Positions 50,625-60,921 of a DNA stretch of 64,000 bases are shown in pieces. This stretch comes from Arthrobacter sp. C9C5 (GTDB lineage: Bacteria; Actinomycetota; Actinomycetes; Actinomycetales; Micrococcaceae): contig NZ_JABFMX010000012.1 in the NCBI RefSeq assembly GCF_013359735.1, positions 62,001 through 126,000 on the forward strand, written 5' to 3'. The notes beneath the pieces were generated by a model. It had not been told where the DNA came from and made no database searches. It was given only the letters and a program-made list of their open reading frames with translations. Made by a program: the position numbers and the translations under genes. How positions within the stretch are numbered: position 1 is the first letter of the stretch; each line of letters opens with the position of its first letter.

Positions 50625-50630
50625 TAGGAT
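50625..50630 (+). promoter_or_regulatory. -10 box (TAGGAT) for leaderless PAS-rich protein gene
   Basis: TAGGAT plus 7 bases leads to the ATG at 50638. The alternative ATG at 50629 overlaps the box and is unlikely. Confidence 0.45.
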
Positions 50631-50637
50631 GTCTAGG

Positions 50638-51195
50638 ATGAGAACGCGTAGGAGTGCCTCTTGGGCTGTCACGGCCATGGCCATCCTTGCCTTGACTGCC
50701 TCCACCGCCCTCGCCCTCGCCGCCCCGGCCGACGCCGAACCCTGCGGTCCGGTCGTTTTGGTACCCCTGGGCCGATGCGAGCCCTCAGCCACGCCCGCCC
50801 CGAAGCCTTCGAGCACCGTCAAGCCCTCGGCTACGGCTCCGGCCGCACCGTCGGCTCCGCCGGCCGCTCCGGCACCATCCTCCGCGGCACCCTCCAGCCC
50901 CGCACCGGCCCCGTCCGCGAAAACCGCCGTCCGGGCGGCGCCCTCCAAGGCGCCGGTCCACGCATCGGTTCCTGCCTCGGTCCCGGCCAGGGCCACTGCC
51001 GCGCCCTCGACGGCGGGTGGGACGCCGTCGTCGGTGCCAGCCGCCGTTTCGGAGGCAGCCGCGGTCGTTGCCCAGGTTTCACAGGGTAGCGGCACTGCCC
51101 TGCGGGCGGGGGCGTTCCTGCTGGCGGTCGGAGGCCTGCTCCTGTCAGCGTGGGCACTTTTGGGGCTCAGCCGCCGCGGGGACCGGGCTCCCTAA
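50638..51195 (+). CDS. Exported Pro/Ala/Ser-rich protein with C-terminal membrane anchor
   Basis: A 185-residue protein. The basic start MRTRRSAS and hydrophobic core WAVTAMAILALTASTALALAA form a signal peptide. Then come a short segment with two Cys (EPCGPVVLVPLGRCEP), about 90 residues of Pro/Ala/Ser/Thr low complexity, and a final hydrophobic span (GAFLLAVGGLLLSAWALLGL) with Arg-rich tail. This is the plan of a wall-spanning surface protein or stalk. No LPXTG motif is seen. Function unknown. Confidence 0.7.
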   Translation: MRTRRSASWAVTAMAILALTASTALALAAPADAEPCGPVVLVPLGRCEPSATPAPKPSSTVKPSATAPAAPSAPPAAPAPSSAAPSSPAPAPSAKTAVRAAPSKAPVHASVPASVPARATAAPSTAGGTPSSVPAAVSEAAAVVAQVSQGSGTALRAGAFLLAVGGLLLSAWALLGLSRRGDRAP

Positions 51196-51605
51196 GAAGG
51201 CCCGGACAGCGATGCGCGCCCCGCTCCAGGTTAGGAAGTTGCCGTCTGCACCGGCAGGAAACGCGCAGGAAGCGCCAAGGGCTCCCGCAATTTGCGGCTA
51301 GACCCGATTGTTCCGGGTTAAAGTTCTTTCGGACCCGGGGCTGGCCGAGCACGAGCGTTTCCCGCTCTCGCCCGTCCGCCGGCCGACGTGGCGCGCCAGT
51401 ACCAATGCTGGGCGGAACGTGGCCTGCCGGCGGGGTACAGCGCCCGCGTCCCGTAGCACCCGTCGCAGAAGAAATGCAGAAAACGGCGCCCGAATCCCGC
51501 ACAGGCTGCACCCCCGCCTGTTTACTGGTAGCGGGGGCGGTGAGTTGTGTGCTGGCTCCGAACGGATCGTCAGCCCCCCAGACTCGCCGAGAAGAAAGCT
51601 GGACC
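51196..51605 (+). other. 410-bp gap before the ABC transporter
   Basis: I find no convincing gene here; the frames are open but show no ribosome site or family sequence. A GC hairpin with arms CCCCCGC/GCGGGGG lies near 51512-51538, and a smaller one with arms ACCCG/CGGGT lies near 51303-51320. TAAAGT just after 51320 is a possible -10 box. It may be a long 5' leader for the ABC genes. Confidence 0.35.
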
Positions 51606-52535
51606 ATGATCGAGGCATTCGGCCTTACCAAGACCTACGGGAAGCGCACCGCCGTCGACGGCGTCACGTTCACCGTCCAGCCGGGGCAGGTGACCGGCTT
51701 CCTGGGCCCCAACGGGGCCGGCAAGACCACCACCATGCGCATGATCCTGGGACTGGACCGGCCCACCTCGGGGCGGGTGCTGGTGAACGGGCGGCCGTAT
51801 GCCAGGCATGCTGCGCCGCTGACCGAGGTCGGTGCCCTCCTGGATGCCAAATCTGTGCACCCGGCCCGCAGCGCCTTCAAGCACCTGTCCGTTCTGGCAG
51901 CCACCCACGGAATACGCCGCAGCCGTGTCGAGGAAGTCATGGCGATGACCGGGATCACGGAGACGGCGCGCAAGCGCGTCAAAGGGTTCTCGCTCGGGAT
52001 GGGCCAGCGCCTGGGCATTGCTGCCGCGCTGCTGGGGGATCCCAGGACGGTCATCTTCGACGAGCCCGTGAACGGACTCGATCCGGAAGGCGTCCAGTGG
52101 GTCCGGAACCTGGCCAAGGGCCTCGCCGCCGAGGGCCGGACGGTTTTCCTGTCCTCGCACCTGATGAGCGAGATGGCGCAGACCGCCGACCACCTGATCG
52201 TCATCGGCCGGGGCCGGATCATCGCGGACGCGCCCGTAGCCGAGATCCTTGCCCAGGGGCAGGACAGGGCGCTGGTGCGCAGCGACCAATCAACCCAGTT
52301 GCAGGCGGGGCTGGCAGCCGGCGGGATCCTCTTTCGTGAACTCGAACCGGGCCTCCTGGAAGTCTCTGGGGCCGAACCGCGGAAGATCGCCTGGATAGCG
52401 CGGGAATGCGATGCACTGATTCACGAGCTGACCCCGGTCCGGGCGACGCTCGAAGAGGCCTTCATGGAACTGACCCGCGACGACGTCGAATACCGCTCTG
52501 CCGCATTGGCCGGGGCCGGAGAGGGAACCCGATGA
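51606..52535 (+). CDS. ABC exporter ATP-binding protein
   Basis: A 309-residue ATPase. Walker A GPNGAGKTTTMRMILGL lies at residues ~35-51, the signature FSLGMGQRLGIAAALLGDP near 140, Walker B TVIFDEPVNGLDPEG near 163 and the switch His in LSSHLMSEM. The ~90-residue C-terminal extension is of the bacitracin/lantibiotic-immunity (BcrA/DrrA-like) type. It pairs with the overlapping ABC-2 permease downstream. Cargo is unknown; antibiotic or lipid export is typical. The ATG at 51606 has only a weak AGAAGAAAG upstream. Confidence 0.9.
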   Translation: MIEAFGLTKTYGKRTAVDGVTFTVQPGQVTGFLGPNGAGKTTTMRMILGLDRPTSGRVLVNGRPYARHAAPLTEVGALLDAKSVHPARSAFKHLSVLAATHGIRRSRVEEVMAMTGITETARKRVKGFSLGMGQRLGIAAALLGDPRTVIFDEPVNGLDPEGVQWVRNLAKGLAAEGRTVFLSSHLMSEMAQTADHLIVIGRGRIIADAPVAEILAQGQDRALVRSDQSTQLQAGLAAGGILFRELEPGLLEVSGAEPRKIAWIARECDALIHELTPVRATLEEAFMELTRDDVEYRSAALAGAGEGTR

Positions 52536-53413
52536 CCACCTCAGTAACCGCGAGCAACAGTGCCACCGCCGTCCGCCGCCGCGACAGCGGGACCAGGCTC
52601 ACCTTCCTACGGGCGGTGCGTGCCGAGTGGATCAAGCTGGCGTCGCTGCGTTCCAGCTACGTCATCCTCGCCATCGCCCTGCTCGGCATGGTGGGGGTCG
52701 GCATGCTAAAGGCTTTCTCCGTGGCAGACATGGCTGCCGGGTTCGCCGTCTACGGCGGGCCCGCTGGAGCTGAGCAGGAGGGCATCCTGAAGGAATTCGG
52801 CATATTTGCCCGCGAAGTCCCCGCAACCGGGATCATGGTCGCCCAGTTCCTGATCGCCTCCCTGGCCGTGATACAGATCGGGTCCGAATACAGCACCCGC
52901 ATGATCACCACGACGCTCACCGCCGTGCCACGCCGGATGACCGCCGTGCTGTCGAAAACGCTCGTCATCGCCGCAGCCGCCTTCGCCACCGGCATCCTCG
53001 GAGCTCTCATCTCGTACGCGGTGGCCCAGCCGATATTGCAGCCACAGGGTCTGGGCTACGCACTCACCGCCGACGGTGTGGTCCCGAGCATCCTCAACGC
53101 GGCCGTCTTCCTGGCTCTGATCGCCGTCCTGGGCCTTGGCATTGGTGCCGTGCTGCGCAACAGCGCCGGCGGCATTGTCGCCACTCTGGGCATCCTGATG
53201 ATTCTTCCGATCATCGTTGCCATCTTGTCGGGCCTGGGGGACGCTTTCAAGGACGTCGGCCTGTTCCTGCCCGCGTCTGCCGGGGGCGACATGGTCGCAA
53301 TCCGGACCTCACCCGGGCGGTTGACCCCGGTCCAGGGCGGTCTTGTTGTGCTTGCTTGGGCGGCAGCCGCAGTGGGCGGCGGACTCGCGTCGGTGAAGTA
53401 CCGCGATGCCTGA
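52532..53413 (+). CDS. ABC-2 type exporter permease
   Basis: A 293-residue membrane protein with about six spans. A basic N-terminal cytoplasmic part (RAVRAEWIKLASLRSSYVIL) carries the coupling region common to ABC-2 permeases, then spans near 40-60, 110-130, 150-175, 190-215, 225-245 and 265-285. The ATG overlaps the ATPase stop by 4 bases, so the two form one exporter. No regulator is adjacent. A strong hairpin follows about 90 bases downstream. Confidence 0.88.
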   Translation: MTTSVTASNSATAVRRRDSGTRLTFLRAVRAEWIKLASLRSSYVILAIALLGMVGVGMLKAFSVADMAAGFAVYGGPAGAEQEGILKEFGIFAREVPATGIMVAQFLIASLAVIQIGSEYSTRMITTTLTAVPRRMTAVLSKTLVIAAAAFATGILGALISYAVAQPILQPQGLGYALTADGVVPSILNAAVFLALIAVLGLGIGAVLRNSAGGIVATLGILMILPIIVAILSGLGDAFKDVGLFLPASAGGDMVAIRTSPGRLTPVQGGLVVLAWAAAAVGGGLASVKYRDA

Positions 53414-53505
53414 CAGCTAGGCCTGGCCTGGCCGCCGCCGGCGTCGCGTCTGTTGACGCTCCCGGCGGCCCTTGATGTCAGGCCCCGCCGCTCCAGGCAA
53501 AACAA

Positions 53506-53546
53506 AAAACCCCGTCTTTTCGGTTAGACCGAAAAGACGGGGTTTT
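53506..53546. terminator. Bidirectional intrinsic terminator
   Basis: A perfect 19-bp stem (53506-53524 with 53528-53546) with a 3-base loop is flanked by A-run and T-run. It ends both the ABC operon and the tRNA-Lys transcript from the other strand. Confidence 0.9.
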
Positions 53547-53549
53547 CGC

Positions 53550-53625
53550 TGGTGCACCCCCCGGGACTCGAACCCGGAACCCATTGATTAAGAGTCAATT
53601 GCTCTGCCAGTTGAGCTAGAGGTGC
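53550..53625 (-). tRNA. tRNA-Lys (CTT)
   Basis: A 76-base cloverleaf including an encoded CCA. Acceptor GCACCTC pairs with GGGGTGC. D loop has AGCTCAACTGGCAGAGC. The anticodon stem ATTGA/TCAAT holds loop CTCTTAA, giving anticodon CTT. T arm is CCGGGTTCGAGTCCCGG. Followed on its own strand by the hairpin at 53506-53546. Confidence 0.95.
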
Positions 53626-53742
53626 AGCTGTTGTTTTCGTTCCCCCGGGCTTTTTATTTCCCGCGGTGTTCTCCGCAACGACATGAAACTCTACACGAGT
53701 TTTAGTGCAGTGTGAAATCGAGCGGCCGACGGCGCTCCCCGG

Positions 53743-54855
53743 CTAGTTGGGCAGCGCCAAAACCAGCACAAAATCAGGGTTTTGGCCGTTGCTGAGCGCC
53801 CATAGGCGGCCGTCCGGGGCAAGTGAAACGTCGCGGATCCGGCCGTATGTGCCTGTGAAATAGGCCACAGGGTCGCCGGCAACTTCGCCGCGCAGCGGCA
53901 CCGCCCAAAGCCGCTGGCCCCGCAAGGCGCCGAGGTAGGCCGTGTCGCCAACGATTTCGAGCCCGCTAGGCGAGGAATCCGCCGTCGAGGGCCACACCAC
54001 TTTGGCGTCAAGGAACCCTTCGCGGTGCGGGGCGCCCGTCACCTCGGGCCAGCCGTAGTTGCCGCCGGGGACGATCAGGTTCAGTTCATCGTCTCTGTCC
54101 GGACCGAATTCGCTCGCCCACAGCCGGCCCGCGCTGTCCCAGTCGAGCCCCTGGACGTTCCGGTGCCCGAGGCTGTAGACGGGGTTCGAGCCGAAGGGGT
54201 TGCCGGGAGCGGGCCTCCCGTCCGGGGTGAGGCGGAGGATCTTGCCGCCGAGGGCGTTGCGGTCCTGTGGCTGGTCGCGGCGCCGGGAGTCTCCGGTTCC
54301 GACGTAGAGGTACCCGTCGGGGCCGAACCGGATGCGGCCGCCGTTGTGCGTGGAGGCCTTGGGAATTCCGGTGAAGATGACTTCGGGCGCGCCCAGATCC
54401 GGGAGGCCGTCCTTAGCGAGCCGGAAGCGGGCGATCCGGTTGTCCGCCTCGGCCGTGACGTACGCGTACAGATACCGGCCGGACGCAAGGTCCGGAGAAA
54501 GGGCCAGCCCCAGCAGTCCGCCCTCGCCGCCGGGGGCGACGCCGGGCACCTTGCCGACCGTCGCTGCGGGACCGCCGCCCGGCGGCACGGACTTTAGCAG
54601 CGCGCTGTCCCGTTCCGAGACAAGGGCAGTGCCGTCCGGCAGGAATACCACCGACCAGGGCAGCGTCAGCCCGGCGTCGATGCGGCCGGCAACTCTCAGG
54701 ACGTCCGCAGCGGGCTGGCTGCTGCTGGCCGGGCTGCTCGTGGCCGCGGGAGCGGTGGGGCTGCCGGTGCAGCCGACCGCGGCCAGGGATGCAGCCAGAA
54801 CCGCCACCGCCACCACCGCTGCCCGGGCCGCGCGCCGCGGCGACCGCCGCTGCAT
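53743..54855 (-). CDS. PQQ-dependent sugar dehydrogenase-like lipoprotein
   Basis: A 370-residue exported protein of the soluble glucose dehydrogenase/HHIP-like beta-propeller family. The signal peptide ends in lipobox VGC near residue 29, followed by a Ser/Pro linker. The propeller has LPWSVVFLPDGTALVSERD, GEGGLLGLALSPD, and THNGGRIRFGPDGYLYVGTGD, whose His matches the catalytic position of sGDH, with GHRNVQGLDW later. It oxidises aldoses at the cell surface if PQQ or a similar cofactor is available. No PQQ synthesis genes are in the window. It starts 2 bases after the stop of the sunset-domain gene. Confidence 0.9.
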   Translation of the reverse strand: MQRRSPRRAARAAVVAVAVLAASLAAVGCTGSPTAPAATSSPASSSQPAADVLRVAGRIDAGLTLPWSVVFLPDGTALVSERDSALLKSVPPGGGPAATVGKVPGVAPGGEGGLLGLALSPDLASGRYLYAYVTAEADNRIARFRLAKDGLPDLGAPEVIFTGIPKASTHNGGRIRFGPDGYLYVGTGDSRRRDQPQDRNALGGKILRLTPDGRPAPGNPFGSNPVYSLGHRNVQGLDWDSAGRLWASEFGPDRDDELNLIVPGGNYGWPEVTGAPHREGFLDAKVVWPSTADSSPSGLEIVGDTAYLGALRGQRLWAVPLRGEVAGDPVAYFTGTYGRIRDVSLAPDGRLWALSNGQNPDFVLVLALPN

Positions 54856-54857
54856 TG

Positions 54858-55742
54858 CTACAGCCGGGAACGGCGTGGCGGCCGGAAGCCCGCCGCTTCC
54901 GCATGGGCGGCAGAAAGGAACCAGACCTCGGCCCGGGTCTCCTCATAGGAGGGGCTGGTTTCGTCGTGGTAGATCATCGAGGAGGCGTTGCCCTTGACGG
55001 TGAAGCCCTCCGGTCCGCTTCCATCCGGGGCCGGCGCGGCAGATCCCTCGCCGTACGGCTGCTCAACGGCCAGATGCCCGGCGGGCGCCGCGGTGTGGCT
55101 GGCCGAGCCCTCGGTGAGTGCGGCCGACGATGCTGCCTGTGCCGTCTCCAGGTCGGCAGCCTCGGCCGCTGCGGACTCCGCGCCGGGGAGGGTGGGGGCG
55201 TGCGGCTCGGTGTATTCGGCGTGGTGCACGGGGGCGTGCGCTTCCGGCGCTTCGGCGTGGGCGCCGTGGGCCACATGATCGCCGTGGGCCCCGTGCGGAA
55301 GGTCGTGGTGCGTGGCGGCATGCGCCTCGGCCGGCGGTGTCTCCGACCACTGGGTCTCCCACTCGGCGCTGCCCGCCGCTGCGCCTGCTGCGGTGCTGCT
55401 CTCGGCGAGGGCGCCCTCCTTAGGCGTGCTCTCAGCGATGGTGCTCCCCGCCTGCGTAGCCGCCACGTCGTCGGCAGTGGTCGGCGGCTCTGGCTCGGCG
55501 TTGCTGAAGCCGGCGGCGGACGGCATTCCCGTCGTGGCGGCCGCGGCGGCCGACGCGGCGGCTGTCCCGCCGGACAGGGCGCCGTCGTGGCCTGCCCGGT
55601 CCCCGGCAGCCCGCGGGGAGGCGGTTCCGGCCGCGGTGGACGTCGGGGTTCCACCGCCACCGCGGGCGTTGTTGCGGTTCAACTGCCACCACACGACGCC
55701 GACAATCACCACGATGACGATGAGCCAGATAATCCAATCCAT
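54858..55742 (-). CDS. Membrane-anchored protein with C-terminal sunset-like domain
   Basis: A 294-residue protein. One N-terminal membrane span (DWIIWLIVIVVIVGVVWWQL) is followed by about 200 residues of Ala/Thr/Glu/His-rich low complexity, with His clusters such as HHDLPHGAHGDHVAHGAH near 140-160. The last 60 residues form a compact domain containing PDGSGPEGFTVKGNASSMIYH and TRAEVWFLSAAHAEAAGF. This tail recurs in many actinobacterial proteins and I believe it is the one called the sunset domain; function unknown. The His-rich part could bind metal. AAGGA supports the ATG at 55742. Forms a unit with the sugar dehydrogenase. Confidence 0.7.
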   Translation of the reverse strand: MDWIIWLIVIVVIVGVVWWQLNRNNARGGGGTPTSTAAGTASPRAAGDRAGHDGALSGGTAAASAAAAATTGMPSAAGFSNAEPEPPTTADDVAATQAGSTIAESTPKEGALAESSTAAGAAAGSAEWETQWSETPPAEAHAATHHDLPHGAHGDHVAHGAHAEAPEAHAPVHHAEYTEPHAPTLPGAESAAAEAADLETAQAASSAALTEGSASHTAAPAGHLAVEQPYGEGSAAPAPDGSGPEGFTVKGNASSMIYHDETSPSYEETRAEVWFLSAAHAEAAGFRPPRRSRL

Positions 55743-55835
55743 AGCCGAATCCTTCTGTCCAGGCGGCAAGGTTGCCGCTGTTTGACGTTACGTCCGGCCC
55801 GACGCGGCTGTCCAGCGTTCCGGACCCGCCCCGTG

Positions 55836-55841
55836 TAGCCT
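55836..55841 (+). promoter_or_regulatory. -10 box (TAGCCT) for leaderless lysR-type gene
   Basis: TAGCCT plus 6 bases leads to the ATG at 55848. Confidence 0.45.
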
Positions 55842-55847
55842 CGCTTC

Positions 55848-56786
55848 ATGGATTTCAAGAGACTGCGGATTCTTCGCGAGCTGGCGGACCGCGGCACCGT
55901 GGGGGCCACCGCCGAGGCCATGCGGGTAACGCCGTCCGCAGTCTCACAACAGCTCAAGACCCTGCAGGACGAGCTCGGCGTGGTGCTTGTTGAGAAGTCC
56001 GGCAGGGGAGTGCGGCTGACCGAGGCGGGGCTGGCCATGGCCGGTGCCGCCGCGGAGGTCTCCACGGCCATGGCCCGCGCCGAGGCAACCATCGACACGT
56101 ACCGGCTCGGCTGGCAGACGCACATCAAGGCGGCGTTCTTTCCGAGTGCCGCGGAAATGTTCCTGCCGGGACTGCTGCACCGCGTGAAGGAGATCGACGG
56201 ACTCCGCTTCGAGGCACATTTCGAGGACCCCGGCGTCGCCGGCTTCGCTGCCCTGGCCGCCGACTACGACATTGTCCTGGCCCACAGCGTCGACGGACCC
56301 GAGGTCTTCGCCCGCCAGGGCCTCCAGGTGATCCCCCTGATAGACGAGCCGCTGGACGTGGCGGTGCCGGCGGGCCACGAACTGGCCGGCAAGGCGACGC
56401 TCAGCGCCGAGGACGTCGTCGGGTTCCCCTGGATGGGCGTGCCCGACGGTTTTCCCTTTGATACCGTCCTGCGGCAGATCGAGATGCAGGCCGATTCCCC
56501 GGCCCTGCGGGCGCAGCTCTTCCCGGACCTGCGGGTGCTGGAGGCCCTGGTCAGTGCCGGGCACGGGCTCAGCCTCCTGCCTCGCTACACCGCATTGAAG
56601 AACCAAGGGCGGGGCTTCTTGCTCCGCCCGCTCCGCGGCGTCAAGGCCAGCCGAAGCATCGTGGCCCTGGCCCGGCCCGAGGCCGCCGCCCGGACCACCA
56701 TCCAGCAGGTGCTGGCGCTGCTCAAGGCGGAGGCCCAGGCGGTCGCCGAAGCCCCCGAGCTGCGTGACGCGGCTCACAGTATTTGA
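55848..56786 (+). CDS. LysR family regulator
   Basis: A 312-residue regulator. The N-terminal winged helix (residues 1-62) contains LRELADRGTVGATAEAMRVTPSAVSQQLKTL, and a two-lobe effector domain follows at ~90-290. This short-linker form with AFFPSAAEMFLPGLL resembles actinobacterial LysR proteins near amino-acid genes. It lies 128 bp upstream of ilvD in the same direction, so a role in branched-chain amino acid genes is possible but unproven. Its ligand is unknown. Confidence 0.88.
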   Translation: MDFKRLRILRELADRGTVGATAEAMRVTPSAVSQQLKTLQDELGVVLVEKSGRGVRLTEAGLAMAGAAAEVSTAMARAEATIDTYRLGWQTHIKAAFFPSAAEMFLPGLLHRVKEIDGLRFEAHFEDPGVAGFAALAADYDIVLAHSVDGPEVFARQGLQVIPLIDEPLDVAVPAGHELAGKATLSAEDVVGFPWMGVPDGFPFDTVLRQIEMQADSPALRAQLFPDLRVLEALVSAGHGLSLLPRYTALKNQGRGFLLRPLRGVKASRSIVALARPEAAARTTIQQVLALLKAEAQAVAEAPELRDAAHSI

Positions 56787-56901
56787 GCCTGGACGGCCAC
56801 GAGGTCCAAGGGATGAGACAGGCGTCCACTATTTGGGCGAAATATTCCCGGTTTTGCGCTTAATGAGCCAATCCGGCTCGTTGCTGCCGACGACGGAGCC
56901 C

Positions 56902-56907
56902 TAGACT
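56902..56907 (+). promoter_or_regulatory. -10 box (TAGACT) for leaderless ilvD
   Basis: TAGACT plus 7 bases leads to the ATG at 56915. TTGCTG at 56881-56886 is a possible but short-spaced -35. Confidence 0.5.
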
Positions 56908-56914
56908 TTGAGCC

Positions 56915-58636
<1,722 letters not shown>

Positions 58637-58642
58637 TACCTT

Positions 58643-58678
58643 CCCCAAGGATGCGGCGCGAGCGCCGCATCCTTGGGG
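58643..58678 (+). terminator. Hairpin after ilvD
   Basis: A perfect 17-bp GC-rich stem (58643-58659 with 58662-58678) starts 6 bases after the ilvD stop. There is no T-run, so termination may be partial. Confidence 0.6.
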
Positions 58679-58734
58679 CCCCTCGGTATTCCCCTTATTA
58701 AGCCCTGCCGCCGAAAGCTGCCGGGTCACCAAGG

Positions 58735-58740
58735 TAGAGT
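58735..58740 (+). promoter_or_regulatory. Candidate -10 box (TAGAGT) for the ilvBNC leader
   Basis: TAGAGT lies about 95 bases before the leader peptide. A TTGACA at 58798-58803 is a rival -35, but I find no good -10 at 16-18 bases from it, so the true start is not settled. Confidence 0.3.
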
Positions 58741-58774
58741 CGAGGATCCCAGCTGGTGGACGGCGTAGTCCACA

Positions 58775-58815
58775 TAGTGAGACACGGCGCATGCTCGTTG
58801 ACACCTGTCTTACTA
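58775..58815. repeat. Inverted repeat upstream of the ilv leader peptide
   Basis: TAGTGAGACA (58775-58784) and TGTCTTACTA (58806-58815) are reverse complements at 9 of 10 positions, separated by 21 bases. They could form a hairpin in the leader RNA or bind a regulator. Confidence 0.5.
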
Positions 58816-58833
58816 AGAGGGAAAACTGAACGC

Positions 58834-58905
58834 ATGATCGAGATCGTTACCGGCGGCGCCCGCGCAGCTGCAGTCGTCGTACTTACCAAGCGCGTGGCTC
58901 CATAG
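58834..58905 (+). CDS. ilvB leader peptide (attenuator)
   Basis: A 23-codon frame starting MIEIV and continuing through three Ala, three Val and one Leu codons to KRVAP and stop. A short peptide packed with Ile, Val, Ala and Leu just before an intrinsic terminator and ilvB is the classical arrangement of ribosome-mediated attenuation. Ribosome stalling at these codons when charged tRNA is scarce would change pairing of the RNA downstream. AGAGGG precedes the ATG at a rather long distance. Confidence 0.8.
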   Translation: MIEIVTGGARAAAVVVLTKRVAP

Positions 58906-58971
58906 CCCGACTGGTAACGAACCGTCACGCGCAAACCCCTCGAAGAGCCGCCAAGGCTGAGGGGTTTTTTT
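58845..58971 (+). promoter_or_regulatory. ilvBNC transcription attenuator
   Basis: Competing pairings can be read in the RNA. CGTTACC (58845-58851, in the leader codons) pairs with GGTAACG (58913-58919). GCGCGTG (58890-58896) pairs with CACGCGC (58926-58932). The terminator stem AAACCCCTC (58933-58941) pairs with GAGGGGTTT (58959-58967), with an inner AGCC/GGCT pair and seven Ts at 58965-58971. Position of the ribosome on the leader peptide would decide among them. Confidence 0.75.
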
Positions 58972-59020
58972 ATTACCCGTAGTTCCACGATCACAGAAGA
59001 TCCACCAAAGGAAGAGTCCG

Positions 59021-60919
59021 ATGAGCAAAGGATCGCCGATCAGCCCCTCGCTGATGGCCACAAAGTCCGCTGGAGCCCACAAGGCTCCGGAACGCATCGA
59101 ACGCCCGGCAGACGCCGGCGTCGAGCATGCTGCTGCCTCTCCCGTCCTTGGGCCGAACAACGTCGTACCCCCGACGGTGATGACCGGCTCGCAAGCAATC
59201 GTCCGCTCGCTCGAAGAACTCGGCGTCCAGGACATTTTCGGTTTGCCCGGTGGCGCGATCCTGCCCACCTATGACCCCTTGATGGCCTCCAAAATGAACC
59301 ACATTCTGGTCCGTCACGAACAGGGAGCCGGCCACGCCGCGCAAGGCTATGCCATGGTCACCGGGCGGGTTGGCGTCTGCATCGCCACCTCGGGCCCCGG
59401 TGCCACCAACCTCGTTACCGCCATCATGGATGCCCACATGGACTCCGTGCCGATGGTGGCCATCACCGGACAGGTCGCCAGCGGAGTCATCGGCACCGAT
59501 GCCTTCCAGGAGGCGGACATCGTCGGCATCACCATGCCGATCACCAAGCACTCCTTCCTGGTTACCGACCCCAACGACATCCCGCACGTGATGGCCGAGG
59601 CGTTCCACCTAGCCTCGACCGGCCGTCCCGGCCCCGTCCTCGTGGACGTGGCCAAGGACGCCCAGCAGGGCCAGATGACCTTCTCCTGGCCGCCCAAGAT
59701 CGACCTGCCTGGCTACCGGCCGGTGGTCCGCGGCCACAGCAAGCAGGTCCGCGAAGCCGCCAGGCTGATCGCGGCCGCCAGCAAGCCTGTGCTGTACGTC
59801 GGCGGCGGCGTCGTCAAGGCCCACGCGTCCGCTGAACTGCTGGAACTTGCCGAACTCTCCGGCGCCCCCGTGGTGACGACGCTGATGGCCAGGGGCGTCT
59901 TCCCGGACTCGCACCCGCAGCACGTCGGCATGCCAGGCATGCACGGCACGGTGTCCGCCGTGACCGCGCTGCAGCAATCCGATCTGCTGATCACGCTCGG
60001 TGCGCGCTTCGATGACCGGGTCACCGGCATCCTGAAGTCCTTCGCCCCGAACGCCAAGGTCATCCACGCGGACATCGACCCGGCGGAGATCTCCAAGAAC
60101 CGCACCGCCGACGTGCCGATCGTGGGCTCGGTCAAGGAGATCATCCCGGAGCTCAGCGATGCCCTGCGCCTCCAGTTCGAAGCCTCCGGCACCCCGGATC
60201 TCAGCAACTGGTGGGCCTTCCTGAACAACCTGAAGGAGACCTACCCGCTCGGCTGGACCGAACCGGAGGACGGCCTCAGCGCGCCGCAGCGCGTGATCGA
60301 ACGGATCGGTGCCCTCACCGGCCCCGAGGGCGTCTACGTCGCCGGCGTCGGCCAGCACCAGATGTGGGCCTCGCAGTTCATCAAGTACGAACGCCCGCAC
60401 GCCTGGCTGAACTCCGGCGGCGCCGGCACCATGGGCTACGCCGTGCCGGCCGCCATGGGCGCCAAGGTGGGGGAGCCGGACCGCGTGGTCTGGGCGATTG
60501 ACGGCGACGGCTGCTTCCAGATGACCAACCAGGAACTCGCCACCTGCGCCATCAACAAGATCCCGATCAAGGTGGCGGTCATCAACAACTCCTCGCTGGG
60601 CATGGTGCGCCAGTGGCAGACCCTCTTCTACGAGGGCCGCTACTCCAACACCGACCTCAACACCGGCCATGACACCGTCCGGATCCCGGACTTCGTCAAG
60701 CTGGCGGATGCCTACGGCTGCGCCTCCTTCCGCTGCGAACGCGACGAGGACATCGACGCCACTATCCAGAAGGCACTGGCAATCAACGACCGCCCCGTCG
60801 TGATCGACTTCGTCGTCAGCCCCAACTCCATGGTGTGGCCGATGGTCCCCGCCGGAGTCAGCAACGACCAGATCCAGGTTGCCCGCAACATGACCCCGGA
60901 CTGGGAAGAAGAGGACTGA
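59021..60919 (+). CDS. ilvB: Acetolactate synthase large subunit
   Basis: Thiamine-diphosphate enzyme that makes acetolactate or acetohydroxybutyrate, 632 residues. The N-terminal block [11 protein letters not shown]-type (here [15 protein letters not shown]) is followed by [20 protein letters not shown] with the ThDP Glu, FAD-binding [11 protein letters not shown] in the middle, and [22 protein letters not shown] as the C-terminal ThDP motif. About 50 residues of extra N-terminus precede the catalytic part. AAGGAAG precedes the ATG at good spacing. Confidence 0.96.
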   Translation: MSKGSPISPSLMATKSAGAHKAPERIERPADAGVEHAAASPVLGPNNVVPPTVMTGSQAIVRSLEELGVQDIFGLPGGAILPTYDPLMASKMNHILVRHEQGAGHAAQGYAMVTGRVGVCIATSGPGATNLVTAIMDAHMDSVPMVAITGQVASGVIGTDAFQEADIVGITMPITKHSFLVTDPNDIPHVMAEAFHLASTGRPGPVLVDVAKDAQQGQMTFSWPPKIDLPGYRPVVRGHSKQVREAARLIAAASKPVLYVGGGVVKAHASAELLELAELSGAPVVTTLMARGVFPDSHPQHVGMPGMHGTVSAVTALQQSDLLITLGARFDDRVTGILKSFAPNAKVIHADIDPAEISKNRTADVPIVGSVKEIIPELSDALRLQFEASGTPDLSNWWAFLNNLKETYPLGWTEPEDGLSAPQRVIERIGALTGPEGVYVAGVGQHQMWASQFIKYERPHAWLNSGGAGTMGYAVPAAMGAKVGEPDRVVWAIDGDGCFQMTNQELATCAINKIPIKVAVINNSSLGMVRQWQTLFYEGRYSNTDLNTGHDTVRIPDFVKLADAYGCASFRCERDEDIDATIQKALAINDRPVVIDFVVSPNSMVWPMVPAGVSNDQIQVARNMTPDWEEED

Positions 60920-60921
60920 AC

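Noticed and set aside
58798-58803. TTGACA as the -35 of the ilvBNC promoter
   Set aside because: No TANNNT occurs 16-18 bases downstream and the element lies inside the inverted repeat loop, so it may be coincidence.
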